Below, in pieces: positions 49,917-60,316 of a DNA stretch of 64,000 nucleotides. The stretch lies in contig NC_046683.1 in NCBI RefSeq assembly GCF_009870125.1, positions 1,922,001-1,986,000 on the forward strand, read 5' to 3'. A model generated the notes under the pieces. It made no database searches. It was not told where the DNA came from and worked only from the letters and a program-made list of their open reading frames with translations. The translations under genes and the position numbers were made by a program. The DNA comes from Drosophila pseudoobscura. Taxonomy: Eukaryota > Arthropoda > Insecta > Diptera > Drosophilidae. The first letter of the stretch is position 1. Each line of letters begins with the position of its first letter.

Positions 49917-52900
49917 TCATGTCTGCTTCGCCGGCCTCTGCAGGTTCGGGGGTGGATTGGCCAGCAGCTCGTCGATCTGCAGCTTGTAGGCCGACTTCAG
50001 TTCAACCAGATCCAGTTCCAGCTCCTCCGTGCGCTCCACCTTCTCGCCGTACATCTGGAGCAGGGCATCGTAGCGATGCTGCAGGTCCTCGTAGCACTTC
50101 TCCATGGTCTCGTACGACTGCATTTTCTCCTTCATCTGTGAATGGACAAGTATACGTCCTTTATATACCCAGTTAACTGGAGGACGGACGACTCTAGCGA
50201 CTACTCACCGTTTCCAGTTCAATTGTCAAATGGGATATCTCTCCATCGAGGACTCCGCGCTCGGCCTGCAGGCGCGACAGCTCCCACTGGAGGTGCGTGA
50301 GTTCGCCGTCGCGCTGCTTCAGCAGGGACTGCAGGTGCTCCAGCGTGGTGGTGTTGCCCGCCATAAAGCTCAGATGGACGCCCTGGATGATTCCAGACTG
50401 GTTGCGACCCGAGTTGGAGGCACAGTCCAGGTCGTCCTGTGGATACGAAGCCAATGAGTCATCGCACAGTTGTCCCAGGGAATGGCCCAGGCTTACCGTC
50501 TGCCAGTCGATGATGCCGGCCATCATCGCCTCCTCCGCGGAGCCGCTGTCATCGGCCAGACTAAGTGGAGGCGAGTGCTCAACGGGGACTTTCTGTGGCT
50601 GCATCTCGCTGCTGGCCTTGACGGCCTCCACGGTAAGCAGGCTGGGCACGGGCTGCCGCTTCACAGCCTCCTGCTCGGCCTTGGCACCGGCATCGGCGTG
50701 CTGCTGCTCCTGCTGACACTGCAGCTCTTCCAGGCCCACAATCCTCTCCTGATGCACCTGCAGCTCCTCCAGCAGCGTGGCCAGCTGCCTGTGGATCGGA
50801 ATGGATCGAAAGTATGGATTAAGGAACATTTTTTGGAGCAATCAAGATCTGGAAAATGCTGACAAACCTGCTGTGTGCGCTCTCTTTGAGGCTGGCATCG
50901 TGCTCCAGCTGGCGCAGGGACATTCTGGCACTCTCCGCTTCCGCCAGGGCGCTGGAGAGCTTCGCTTCGAGGAGTCCGCAGCGCGTGCGCAGCAGCTCCT
51001 GCTTCTCGTTCTGCACGGACTCGAGCTGCTGCACCGAGCGCAGCTGCAGCTGGGCATCTTCGGCCCTCTGCAGCAGCAGCTGCTCCTCCTTGTTCCACGA
51101 AGCCGTGCGCTGGTTGAGGGTCTTCTGCAGTGATTCGATCTGGCGGATGAGCGGGGTGGTGGTGACGCTCAGCTCCTGCGTGGAGCTCTCCGCCCGAAGC
51201 TCGGCGGCCTCGAGGCGCCTCAGAAGCTGGCGGTTCTCCTCCCGTAGCTGCTGCTCCCGCTTGGCCAGGCTGTGCTCGGCGTGGCGCAGCTTCTCCCGCA
51301 TGTCGCCCAGCTGTTGGACATACTCCTGGTTCTCGGCCCTCAGGCTGTCCTGCTCCACGCGCGTCCGCTTCACCAGATCGCCCTTGACGCCGTCGAAGCT
51401 GGACTGGAGGGCCGACAGCTTCGACTGCAGATCCTCGACGCGGCTGCGGCATTCTGCGTTCTCCTCGTCGACGCGTCGCTTTTCGTGGGTCATCCGGCCC
51501 ACCGCCTCGATTTGCGAGCGCTCCATCTCCTCCTTGGCGGCCAGAGACTTTTTCAGCCGCTCCGATTCGCTGGACAGCAGCGAAATCTGATCGCCGTTTT
51601 TCTTGAGAAGCGTGTCCGACGTCTTCTCCTTCGCGCGCAGTTTCTTGATGATGATCGACTGCTGGAGGATCTCCTTGGAGAGCTTCTCGCCCTCCGACTG
51701 GAGCGCTGCGATCATCTCGTTGCACTCGGCCAGCTCGTCCTTGGGTATCTTGTTAAGCAGCTCGTCCTTGAGGCTCTTAATCTGGATGCGCAGCGCATCC
51801 CGCTCCCGGATGCTTGTCTGGAACTTCTTCTCCAGCGCCGACAGCCGCTGCACTGCCTCCGCGGCATCGGGACTGTTGGCGCTATTCGCCGCCGCCTCCA
51901 CGGAGGCGCGCAGCTCCTGATTGCGCTCCAATAGCTCGGCATTCTGGCGCTCCGACTGCAGCAGCCGCTGTTCCCGAGCCTCGATAACTTGATTTAGCTC
52001 ACTGATGCGATTCACCAGCTTGTCCAGCTCCGACTGCGAGTCCTCCGACAGCAGCGATATCTCCGAGGGCTCACGATAGTGTCCCTTGGTCTTGAGCACC
52101 TGTCCTGCCAGCCCAGACCCTGTCCCTGTCCCAGCCCCAGACCGGCTGCTGCCCAGCTCCTTGAACTTTTGCGGACTCGTGCGCGTCGTGGTACTGTTGG
52201 TGCTGGAGTCCCCGTTCGGATTGGAGATGATCTCGATGTCCGAGGAGGTGGACGAATAGCTCTGGTCGACCATCTCCGCCTTGGCCCCGGCCTCGGCCCC
52301 CATTTGCCCTTGTCCACCGGCCTTGTCCTTGTGGCTCATCTGCATTTGGATGTCCTCGAAACTCTGCGTGGAGTCCGAATCGGCACCCCCCGTCACATTG
52401 GCGGCCGCTTGAGTGTCGCTGAACACCAGGGCCTTCATGGTCTTTGTGGAATCTAAGAGGATAATCGAATCCACAGGCAATGAGGGGTTCCTTCTGTTCT
52501 TGCACTACTCACCATTTAGATGGTCTTCCAGGTGCCGCTCCAGCTGTGTGCCATCATCTTCGTCGTCGTCGTCGTCTTCGCCATCTCCTTCGGCATTGTC
52601 GGAAGTCTCATTGCTGGCTATGATCACGATGCTGTCGGGCAGCGAGGGCTCCGTGTCCGGCGACATTTCTATCTCGCTGGCCGTCGTCGCCGTGATGAGC
52701 TCCAGCGAGGATTCCGAGTTCTCCATGGCGGAGGCAGCGTCGCCCTCGGGCGAAGTGGGCGATGGCGAAGACAGCAGGTCGACGGAGTCCGATGTGGCCG
52801 ACTGTCGCTTGGCATAGGGATTACAACCCATGCCCGTTGCAGCGGATGTGGATGTCGGTGTGGGCGTGGTTACGGCCGGATCGCTGGCTCTGGGTGGAAT

Positions 52901-53137
52901 GGTTACCATCTCGTTGGCGTGGGGATTGTCGAAGAAAGTGGGATTGGGCGTGTCCGAGGCTGGCGTCTGCGAAACGGATGCGGTGGCAGGGACCGAAGCG
53001 CCTGAGTCCGATAAACCTCCGCTTTTACCGCCCGACCCCGAAGCGACGCCCTCTCGCTCGGCGGCCTTGTCCCGGTCTTCATCCTGGATGTCGAGGGCCT
53101 CGATGAGCACCGTCTTGGCCTTCTCGAACCAACTCAT
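49917..53137 (-). CDS. TMF: TMF, Golgi coiled-coil protein (TATA element modulatory factor / ARA160)
   Basis: Exons in transcript order are 53,137-52,513; 52,452-50,868; 50,788-50,497; 50,436-50,209; and 50,135-49,917, all with GT-AG borders and consistent phases, giving 982 residues. The N-terminus MSWFEKAKTVLIEALDIQDED is the conserved TMF start. A low-complexity acidic and Ser-rich region follows to about residue 345, then near-continuous coiled coil to the end. The last about 110 residues (LLKQRDGELTHLQWELSRL, MYGEKVERTEELELDLVELK) match the conserved TMF C-terminal domain. In animals TMF sits on the Golgi, binds Rab6 and acts in vesicle tethering; the DNA-binding name is historical. The 60-nt third intron is in frame without a stop, so retention would add 20 residues. 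The gene is head-to-head with the ZNRF gene and tail-to-tail with Cht11. Confidence 0.92.
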
Positions 53138-53470
53138 CTCGCGGCGTGGGCGTGCTTGATTCTGAACTGCAACTGCAATCGAAATCAAATACCCAAAATA
53201 TCAATATTGTTTGCCCTTTTTTTTGACGACGTTGCAGGAGGCGCATACAATATTGTTTTTTTCTGCTCTGCTCTTGGGGACGGGGCTAGGGAGCTGGGGG
53301 CTCACAGGGATGCGTCTGACGGGCCCACTAACCAAGCACATGCAAATCCCAATTGTTTTCTGGCACCAGGTTGTTTCTTAAAATATATAAGGTATATTAT
53401 CCAGTAAATATATTTATCGGAACCGATATGCCGATATGTAATTGGCAAAAAATATTATCGATATTTTGAC
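53138..53470 (-). promoter_or_regulatory. TMF 5' UTR acceptor and promoter region
   Basis: A splice acceptor (TTGCAGTTCAG on the minus strand) at 53,162 leaves 24 untranslated bases before the start codon, so a noncoding exon lies upstream. A perfect DRE palindrome, TATCGATA, is at 53,456-53,463, next to further GATAT and CGATAT words. This matches a DREF-type housekeeping promoter. The start site was not located. Confidence 0.4.
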
Positions 53471-54817
53471 CAGGTTTTGGGGGGGTCGACCGACCGTTGA
53501 ATGGCATTTAAGGGCCTGTATATTTAAATGCGTATTTATATATTTTTTTTCTTAATTTTGGCGACAAAATTTCATTAATTTATTAAATTTTGTTCTTATG
53601 TATGGGTAAGTATGTATATATATGTAAAAGTATAGGGTATAGAAGCATCCGAGCGCAAGTTTTTGTTAAAACGCTTTCTCAAATCGTGTTATGTTACGAT
53701 TAGACTAAGTTTTTTTTGTAAATAATTTGTGTTTAAGCCTTATTAAACCATCAATAGGAAGCAGCTCGAATGATATCGTGGTTTTTTTGGAGGTAAAGAT
53801 TAAAGATATCAGTGTTTTTTTCCGCTGTATATTTTGGTATATTTTGAAAATGAGATTCTATTTTGGTATATTTCAGATATATTTCACTCACTTAAAAAAA
53901 TTCAATTTCCGAGTATTTTATTTTTAATTATTTAGCGCATATGTATTAAATAAGGAACATATTTGGTTGCTTAATTCCAGCACGCCATCCGTCAAAATTT
54001 TGCATTGAATACGAGTATCTCAGTGATAGAAACAAAACTTGGTTTTCAAGGAAGTTGGCTTGTTTGTGGTTAAACTGTCAAAGATCTCCACTTTCCCGTT
54101 CACGGGAATCTCCTTCTAAACCATGATTTTCAGACTGGGGATCTTAAATTTGCTATGTGTAAAAAAATGGTACCGCAAGTACAAAAAAGCTTTGCTTGCT
54201 CTAGTCCAATATTTCTTCAATTGTCGAATGTATTCCTTTTAAAAGTCACCCTTAAATCGTTGAAGGTCCTTACAGCCTGGCCGAAAATGAAAGGAAAGTG
54301 TTTTAAAGATTATTAGCCATAATATTTACGCGTCAAAAGGTGCGAAACGGTAAACGTAAACGGTGCGATATTTTGATGGCAAACCATCAGGAATTCGATG
54401 TTAATCACGTATAGTATTCGATGTGGCCGCTTGGGACATGGTTCTAAATGGCAGCTGAAAAGGTTTTGAAACGGAAACGGCGCGATTTTTTCTTTAAGGA
54501 AATGTTTGTCATCCCAGTCAGTCTCTGTTTAAAAGGTATTTCAGAGGTATTTCAAAGCTATTTCTCTTACAGAGACCAAAAATTGGTATCGGGATCAGGA
54601 TATAGATATGTACATATGTTCAAAAAACTAATCAAATGCATTAATACAATTTGAGAACACGAATTTATTAAATACGTTTTAAAACAGTTTGGAAAACAGT
54701 ATCTTTGTAGAAAGTTAACGAAATAGGGTATACAAATGGCCTAACTCCGTTTGACAAGCAACAAGTCTTCAAATACCAAGAACATTGACGTGACAACATT
54801 GCGACTGTTGTTTTTGC
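53471..54817. other. AT-rich intergenic DNA between TMF and ZNRF
   Basis: No gene. It holds TTTTGGTATATTTTG words (about 53,831-53,880), matching Ohler core-promoter motif 6, and two related GAAACGG(T)AAACG...GCGAT segments (about 54,343-54,375 and 54,465-54,490) that may be an old duplication. Open frames are short and AT-driven. Confidence 0.5.
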
Positions 54818-54990
54818 TTAACTTTTTTGTTGAAACCTTCTTTTAGTCCAAACACGATAAAAGCAAGGGCTAAAAACTAACCGATCTTATAGAAAATTTG
54901 TTCATCAATGGGATAAAACTATGTGGGCAGAGCTGAGGGTCTTGGTCAGCCAGAATTATTCAACGAAATATCATATTGAGCAATAGGAAC
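54818..54990. repeat. Ancient dispersed repeat, copy 2
   Basis: Aligns with the copy that follows it directly. Shared landmarks: TTTTTGTTGAAACC/TTTTTCGCCAAAACC, CGATAAAA/CAATAAAA, TTCATCAATGGGATAAAA/TTCATCCATCGGATAAAA, CAGAGCTGAGG and GAAATATCA/GGAATATCA. It is the most diverged of the three. Confidence 0.6.
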
Positions 54991-55011
54991 GATTATTCTC
55001 TTACGTTTGTT

Positions 55012-55195
55012 TGATTGACATTTTTCGCCAAAACCGTCTTTTTAGATCAAATCCAATAAAACAAAATTTTTAACTAAGCCAGCCAAGTAAAAAATTGATT
55101 CATCCATCGGATAAAATGATGTGTTCAGAGCTGAGGTTACTAGCTAGCAAGTAATATTTCACGGAATATCAAAATCGAGGAATATTGATGTAACT
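55012..55195. repeat. Ancient dispersed repeat, copy 3
   Basis: In direct orientation to copy 2, about 20 bases away, and to copy 1 at 47,416, with which it shares CTAGCTAG and AAAATCGAGGAATAT. The ZNRF promoter motifs begin directly after it. Confidence 0.6.
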
Positions 55196-55204
55196 TGAAT
55201 AATT

Positions 55205-55330
55205 TGTCAGTATATTTACGGTAGATTTTGAAATTTGCTACGTATATTTTGGTGTATTTCTGAGGGTCAGACGGTATATCTTATCGATAAATTATCAGAC
55301 TGATATTCGGGCACCTCTATTTTATAAAAT
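55205..55330 (+). promoter_or_regulatory. Housekeeping-type promoter of the ZNRF gene
   Basis: Several GTATATTT-type words (Ohler motif 6, KTYRGTATWTTT) lead to a perfect DRE, TATCGATA, at 55,282-55,289, followed by TTTTATAAAATTA near 55,320. The region downstream is free of ATG up to the ZNRF start codon. The motifs are established Drosophila core-promoter elements; assignment to this gene is by position. Confidence 0.5.
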
Positions 55331-56115
55331 TAATACAAAGAGTACACATAAAACGAAACGAAAAACCCAGCGGAGGCGAAACGGCCGTTTAAATTAAGAG
55401 TGCAAAAAACGCGGATTAAGCGCAATCACAACGTAATTTTGGCATACGATCCGCAGGACACCGTCAACAGCAACAGCAACAATAACAATCAACTACGCAC
55501 CGAACCGAACCCCAGGCACCGACCGATTAACGCCCTCCCCGATCCCAACGCCTGCCCGCACTTTTGCACACACACATACACACACACCAGCACCAGTGCA
55601 CGCACACTCGCTAGCCAGCACCCGTCGCTAGCTCCCTCGCTCAGCACCCGCACACACACACCCAAGAGTCCACGCACACACACAGATATCATCTATACGG
55701 ACGGAGTGGACAGGCCGACCAACCGACGGGAATTCATTATCATCGCAGAACACACAAACACACACACGGCGAGTGCTATTGTTGTCTACTGCTCTCGGCT
55801 CCCCTCCGCCCACCCATCCATTCAGCACCCAACTCCATCTCCATCGCGGCGCCCCGTCAAAGGAGTCAAAAGCAGACAAAGGAGCAGCGAAACGCAGCGC
55901 CCGCCGGTGGTAGGGGGGTGGCCGGAACTGGAACTGACCGGCGCAAGTACGTCACAAAGGTAGCATCAGCAGCAGCAGCAGCACCAAAGGAGCCCAGTAA
56001 CAGTGCGACGCAATCGAAATCAGAATCGGAGGAGAAGGCGGAGTCGTGGACTGTAGCTGTAGTGGCTAGAGGAGAGGAGGAGGAGCAGCAGCAGCAGTAG
56101 CAGGAGGGGTTCTCT
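55330..56115 (+). other. ZNRF 5' leader
   Basis: About 790 bases between the promoter motifs and the start codon contain no ATG by my reading. The sequence is rich in CAACAG, ACACAC and CAGCAGCAG words, typical of Drosophila leaders. Its upstream limit is not fixed. Confidence 0.45.
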
Positions 56116-57316
56116 ATGGGTCAAAAGGCGAGCACACCGGCGACCAGTGGCCAGCAGAGCCCGCGCTCCAGGACATTCTCGAGCAGCTCCACGGGAGCCG
56201 CTGACACATCGCCACCGGGTGGGGACTCGGGCGCTGTCGGCAGCCGCCATGTCGTCGGCGGTGATGGCGGCCAGGGATTCAATCTGCTGCGGACGCTGCC
56301 GGGATTGCAGGTGTACCACAACCAGAACTCAACTTCCATAGACAGGCAGAGGGCTCGCAGCCTCAGCTCGGTGCCAGACATTCAGCAGCAGCAACAGCAG
56401 CAGCAGCAACAGGGCTCCATCACCTCATCCGGCAGCAGCCCACATGCACACACACACAACACACACCCACCAAACACCGGCGTCGCCGTGTCCGTGGCCT
56501 TGTCAGCGAATCCGGCGAACAGCAACAGCAACAACAGCTTCTCCGCTGCTGCCAACAACAATGGCACCTCGACGCAATCCTATATGCCCCAACGACGCAC
56601 CCTAGGCGACTCCATACGGGTGAGTACTCTCGCAATCGCACTCGCACTCTTTGCACTATATTCGGTAACCGCTCTTCAGGATATGGGACTCACTGGCGGT
56701 ACAATTGCCGAGAGCATCGCCCTGGCCGCGTCTGCCACTTCCGCCAATGGGATCGGACGCGTATATACAGCCACATCGCTTCCATCGCACATCTGGTCCT
56801 TCAATGGTATGTCTTCCAGCATCTGCTGCTGCATCTACTCGTTCATCTGTGACTCATCTGTTCGTCTGTGATCCCCTTCCGCAGGTATCAAGTGCCCCGT
56901 TTGCAACAAGTTTGTGCTCCCCGACGATATTGAATGTCACCTGGTGATGTGCCTCACGAAACCACGTCTCTCATATAACGGTAGGCCAATGTCCACCCCT
57001 ACCCCCACTCCCACTCCCCACTACACGCACTAAAGCCCTTTCTCTACCTTTCGTTTTCTAATTTGACAGAGGATCTATTGACGGACGCCAAGGGCGAGTG
57101 CGTCATCTGTTTGGAGGACTTGAGTCCAGGAGACACAATCGCACGGCTGCCGTGTCTCTGCATCTATCACAAAGGGTGAGGGAGGCGAGGAATACCTGCC
57201 TAAGGAGGGCCATCGCATTGCCAGCAGTAGTATATCAACGCTCTCTGTCTGTTTTCAGATGCATCGATCGTTGGTTTGAGGTGAATCGCTCCTGTCCCGA
57301 ACATCCTGGAGATTAG
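56116..57316 (+). CDS. ZNRF1/2-type RING E3 ubiquitin ligase, N-myristoylated
   Basis: Exons 56,116-56,619; 56,680-56,806; 56,885-56,980; 57,070-57,175; and 57,259-57,316 join in phase to 296 residues. The N-terminus MGQKAS fits the myristoylation pattern (Gly2, Ser6), supporting this start despite a weak T at -3. Residues 10-190 are low complexity with a polyQ run. The C-terminus is strikingly like vertebrate ZNRF1/2: a C2HC finger (C214, C217, H229, C233; KCPVCNKFV, HLVMCLTKPR) and a RING (C253, C256, C271, C273, H276, C279, C290, H293; RLPCLCIYHKGCIDRWFEVNR) ending CPEHPGD. Family members are membrane-associated ligases of endosomes, lysosomes and neurons. Its first intron, 56,620-56,679, is 60 nt, in frame and free of stops; splicing it out is assumed. 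The gene converges with Smg1. Confidence 0.93.
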
Positions 57317-60205
57317 TAATCCTCATACGGTAAGAAGCCTTCGAAAGTGAAAAAGAAACGATTAGCACTTCGGAAGTCACCAAAATAGAATCGGGGAACA
57401 ATCATAGATTTAAGCCCCTGGTAGGAGAGAAATGCAGACCCACAAAAGGAGCCTTCGGTGTCCCTGAAGATCCACCGATTTAGATGAAATTAATGTAGAA
57501 ACAGACAAGACTTGTTTTCCGTTCAATAGTTGCCACTAGATTTTTGAAATACAGTCTGATCCGATGGGAACAGATGGAATAGTAGATATTTAGATATAAC
57601 ATACTATATTGTAGGGAAGATTCCAAGTTTTGGAGGTTGGTTGGACAAATAATGTGGTTTTAATTATGTATTTAAATGGAGTATTTGCGTAGTGATTGCT
57701 TTGAAAACAAATTACTAGTACTTTTTGTAGGTAATTATCAATTATCCGCACTGACCTATGATGGGGAGGGGGAACCCAACGGAACGGAACAGCATTTAAG
57801 CGGAGAATGTGTAACACTAATCAGAGCAATCGGCTAGCAGCTAGCAGCTGCTTAGTATATAAGATCTCTCGAACATATGGCCATGATTTCTAATGCGAAT
57901 ATCTCTTGTTTCTATTGCAGTGATTGCTGTTGATGTTTGCTCGTTGAGTTGTTCGTTATGCAAGAGATCGGGAAAGTACGTAGACGGAAGGGAGAGACCA
58001 AGAGAGAATAAGAGCGAGAACTACTGACAGCAACAGCAGCAGCATCACCCCCCATCGGTGCCAGTTGCCAGGTGCCAGGTGCCAAGAGGTGCGTGGGACA
58101 GGGGTCCCAGGCTACAGTTTTGCGTAACGTATGTCTTGGCATTTTAAAATTATCTCGATAACCAATATATAGATTTATTTTTCGTGTAGACAGTAGACAG
58201 TGAAGATGAGAGGAGAGGAGAGGAGAGGCTACCTATATCGATCTACATATATCGGATAATTTGATCTACCACCCTCAGACCGCGTAACCGTAGCGACACG
58301 ATCGACTGCTGTAACACACACACACACAACTCCCCCCAACCCACAATCACACACAAACACAAAAAACAATTTAAAGAAATTAATTTACAAAATGCTAAAC
58401 TGGCATAAGGAATAAATATGTTTTGGTGATTGAGACGATACCAACCCAACCCACAAATACAACACAAACCACAAAAACCAGGAACAACCAGGAGAGAAGG
58501 CCACGACGTCGATGGAGATGCGGGGGATCGAGAGATCGGATAATGATAGAATGATGGAAATGTTAAGCGAAGCAACCAACCAACCAACAAAAGAATGTCA
58601 ACCAATGTGATGTTAAATTTTATATTTTGTAACTATAACGATAAAGCTGTAATTGTAAATGTAATTGTACGAGTACTATATGTATATGTATATGTGTATG
58701 TATTTATTATTTTAAAACCACTAACAAAAAGATAGATGTAAACAACTCTAAAAACCAACAAACCAACAAAAATGAAACCAAGAACACCATAAAAAACCAC
58801 AAGGAGAACAACTCCCAAACACAACAACAACCCACACACATACATATACGAAAAGGAAACATTATAAATATTGTGCAAAATTAGAGAATATAAGGCGGGA
58901 GAAAAAGGATTGAAAAGACAGATAAAAAGCAAAGCAACCAAAAAAAAGCTCACAAAAAATAAGAAAGAAAAAGCTAAAAAACTTCCACACAAAACTTTCA
59001 AACAAACAAAAAACCCAAAATTTATAATGAAAAATGAAAACTTCCACACAGAAATGTTCGAGGAGATTCTAAAAATGTTTCAAGATTTGTTCAAAACAAT
59101 CGCAAAAATTTTAGTTTGTGCGCCAGCGTTTTTAATATTAGAATGTCGCTAGGTTACACGATTTTCTATAATCTTTTATTCCTGTAAATTTCTGTTTGTT
59201 ATCTGTAATATGTATAGTTGGTTTTTTGTTTTAAACAAAAGAAGAAATTCGAAAATTCTGATAAGAGAGATAGATAGGCGCGAGAATATTTCAAATATAT
59301 CCTCCACTTTGTTTTCCCGTTTGCAAAATGTGAGAATTCTGGTCAAACACGAGGTCGTAGTAGGGCTGAGAGGATGCCTAGGCCTGCGCCTCCGCCTCTG
59401 CCTCCAGCCATATCCAATGTATCCGATATCCGCCGAAGTCCGGTAGTAGTCGTTGACGTTCAAGCCGTGCGTTTATTACGATTACAATTTACAATAAACT
59501 GTTTTTTTTTTGTTTTTTTTATATTTTGGAATGGATGTATTACCAACTACATGTTATACATATATATACTTTTATTATTGCTCATCGATACGGATCACGA
59601 TGATCATGACGATGATGATTGATGATGGATCCGCAAAAGTTTCCTTAGCAGCAAGCGGCGGCCGCTCTCGCTCGTAAGAACTATTTTGTAAATGATATAC
59701 TTTAATGTATTGTACAGATACAGGTGTGGATATACATATATCTATATATATGTATATGTATAAATATAAATTGTAACTGTATAACTATAGCGTTGCATTA
59801 AACGATTGAGGTTTGAGGAACCCCAAACCTCTCCAAAAAGCTAAAAAGCATATTTAAAAAAAAACAAACAAATAAAACCAAGAGAAAGCGATAAATATTA
59901 GGTACTATCGATCGACGATTGGCAAACCATTGATTTATATATGATAATTGTTTGGAAAATACTGAATACGAGTAGTAATTGAATGCCAATCACATTCTGT
60001 CTTGATCCTAGAAAAACCAAGTCACAAGAGAACGGAATCTTTTCACTTTTTACACCCCGATCGAGCGCGTTGCAAGGTTAACTTGAATCTATTCTCGATT
60101 TGTCGATTGAACAGAATCGATTACGCTCGCGATTACCACGTAAAATGAAAAACAAAAAAAAAAACCGAGAGGAATTCTAGAAAATAAACGAGTGATTATA
60201 TATAC
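57317..60205 (+). other. ZNRF 3' UTR and downstream DNA
   Basis: No further coding exon fits. A donor ACG|GTAAGA at 57,329/57,330 and an acceptor TATTGCAG at 57,920 suggest a 591-nt intron within the 3' UTR, whose removal is uncertain. The rest is A-rich with many AACCAAC words, typical of a long fly 3' UTR. AATAAA signals occur at about 58,410, 59,870 and 60,183; the last suits the tail-to-tail arrangement with Smg1. Confidence 0.45.
60183..60188 (+). terminator. Candidate distal poly(A) signal of ZNRF
   Basis: AATAAA followed within 60 bases by T- and GT-containing sequence. Confidence 0.4.
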
Positions 60206-60310
60206 CATATACAGAAGCAGTCTGACTTTGCGTCTCTTCTTTCTTTCTGAAACAGATCCCACACACAGGCTACAGCGAACACATCGTATAATGATATATC
60301 ATATTTAATC

Positions 60311-60316
60311 TTTATT
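60311..60316 (-). terminator. Candidate distal poly(A) signal of Smg1
   Basis: TTTATT on +, AATAAA on the minus strand, about 1.7 kb beyond the Smg1 stop codon. The ZNRF and Smg1 signals are about 125 bases apart in tail-to-tail arrangement. Confidence 0.35.

Noticed and set aside
50661-51725. 354-codon minus-strand open frame beside TMF
   Set aside because: Same strand as TMF but in another frame. TMF exon 2 covers it with an unmistakable coiled coil, and this frame shows only Arg/Ala/Gly shadow composition.
55400-55963. 187-codon open frame upstream of ZNRF
   Set aside because: It has no ATG and a low-complexity Thr/His/Ser translation, and is out of frame with ZNRF. It is treated as leader sequence, with non-AUG initiation left as a remote option.
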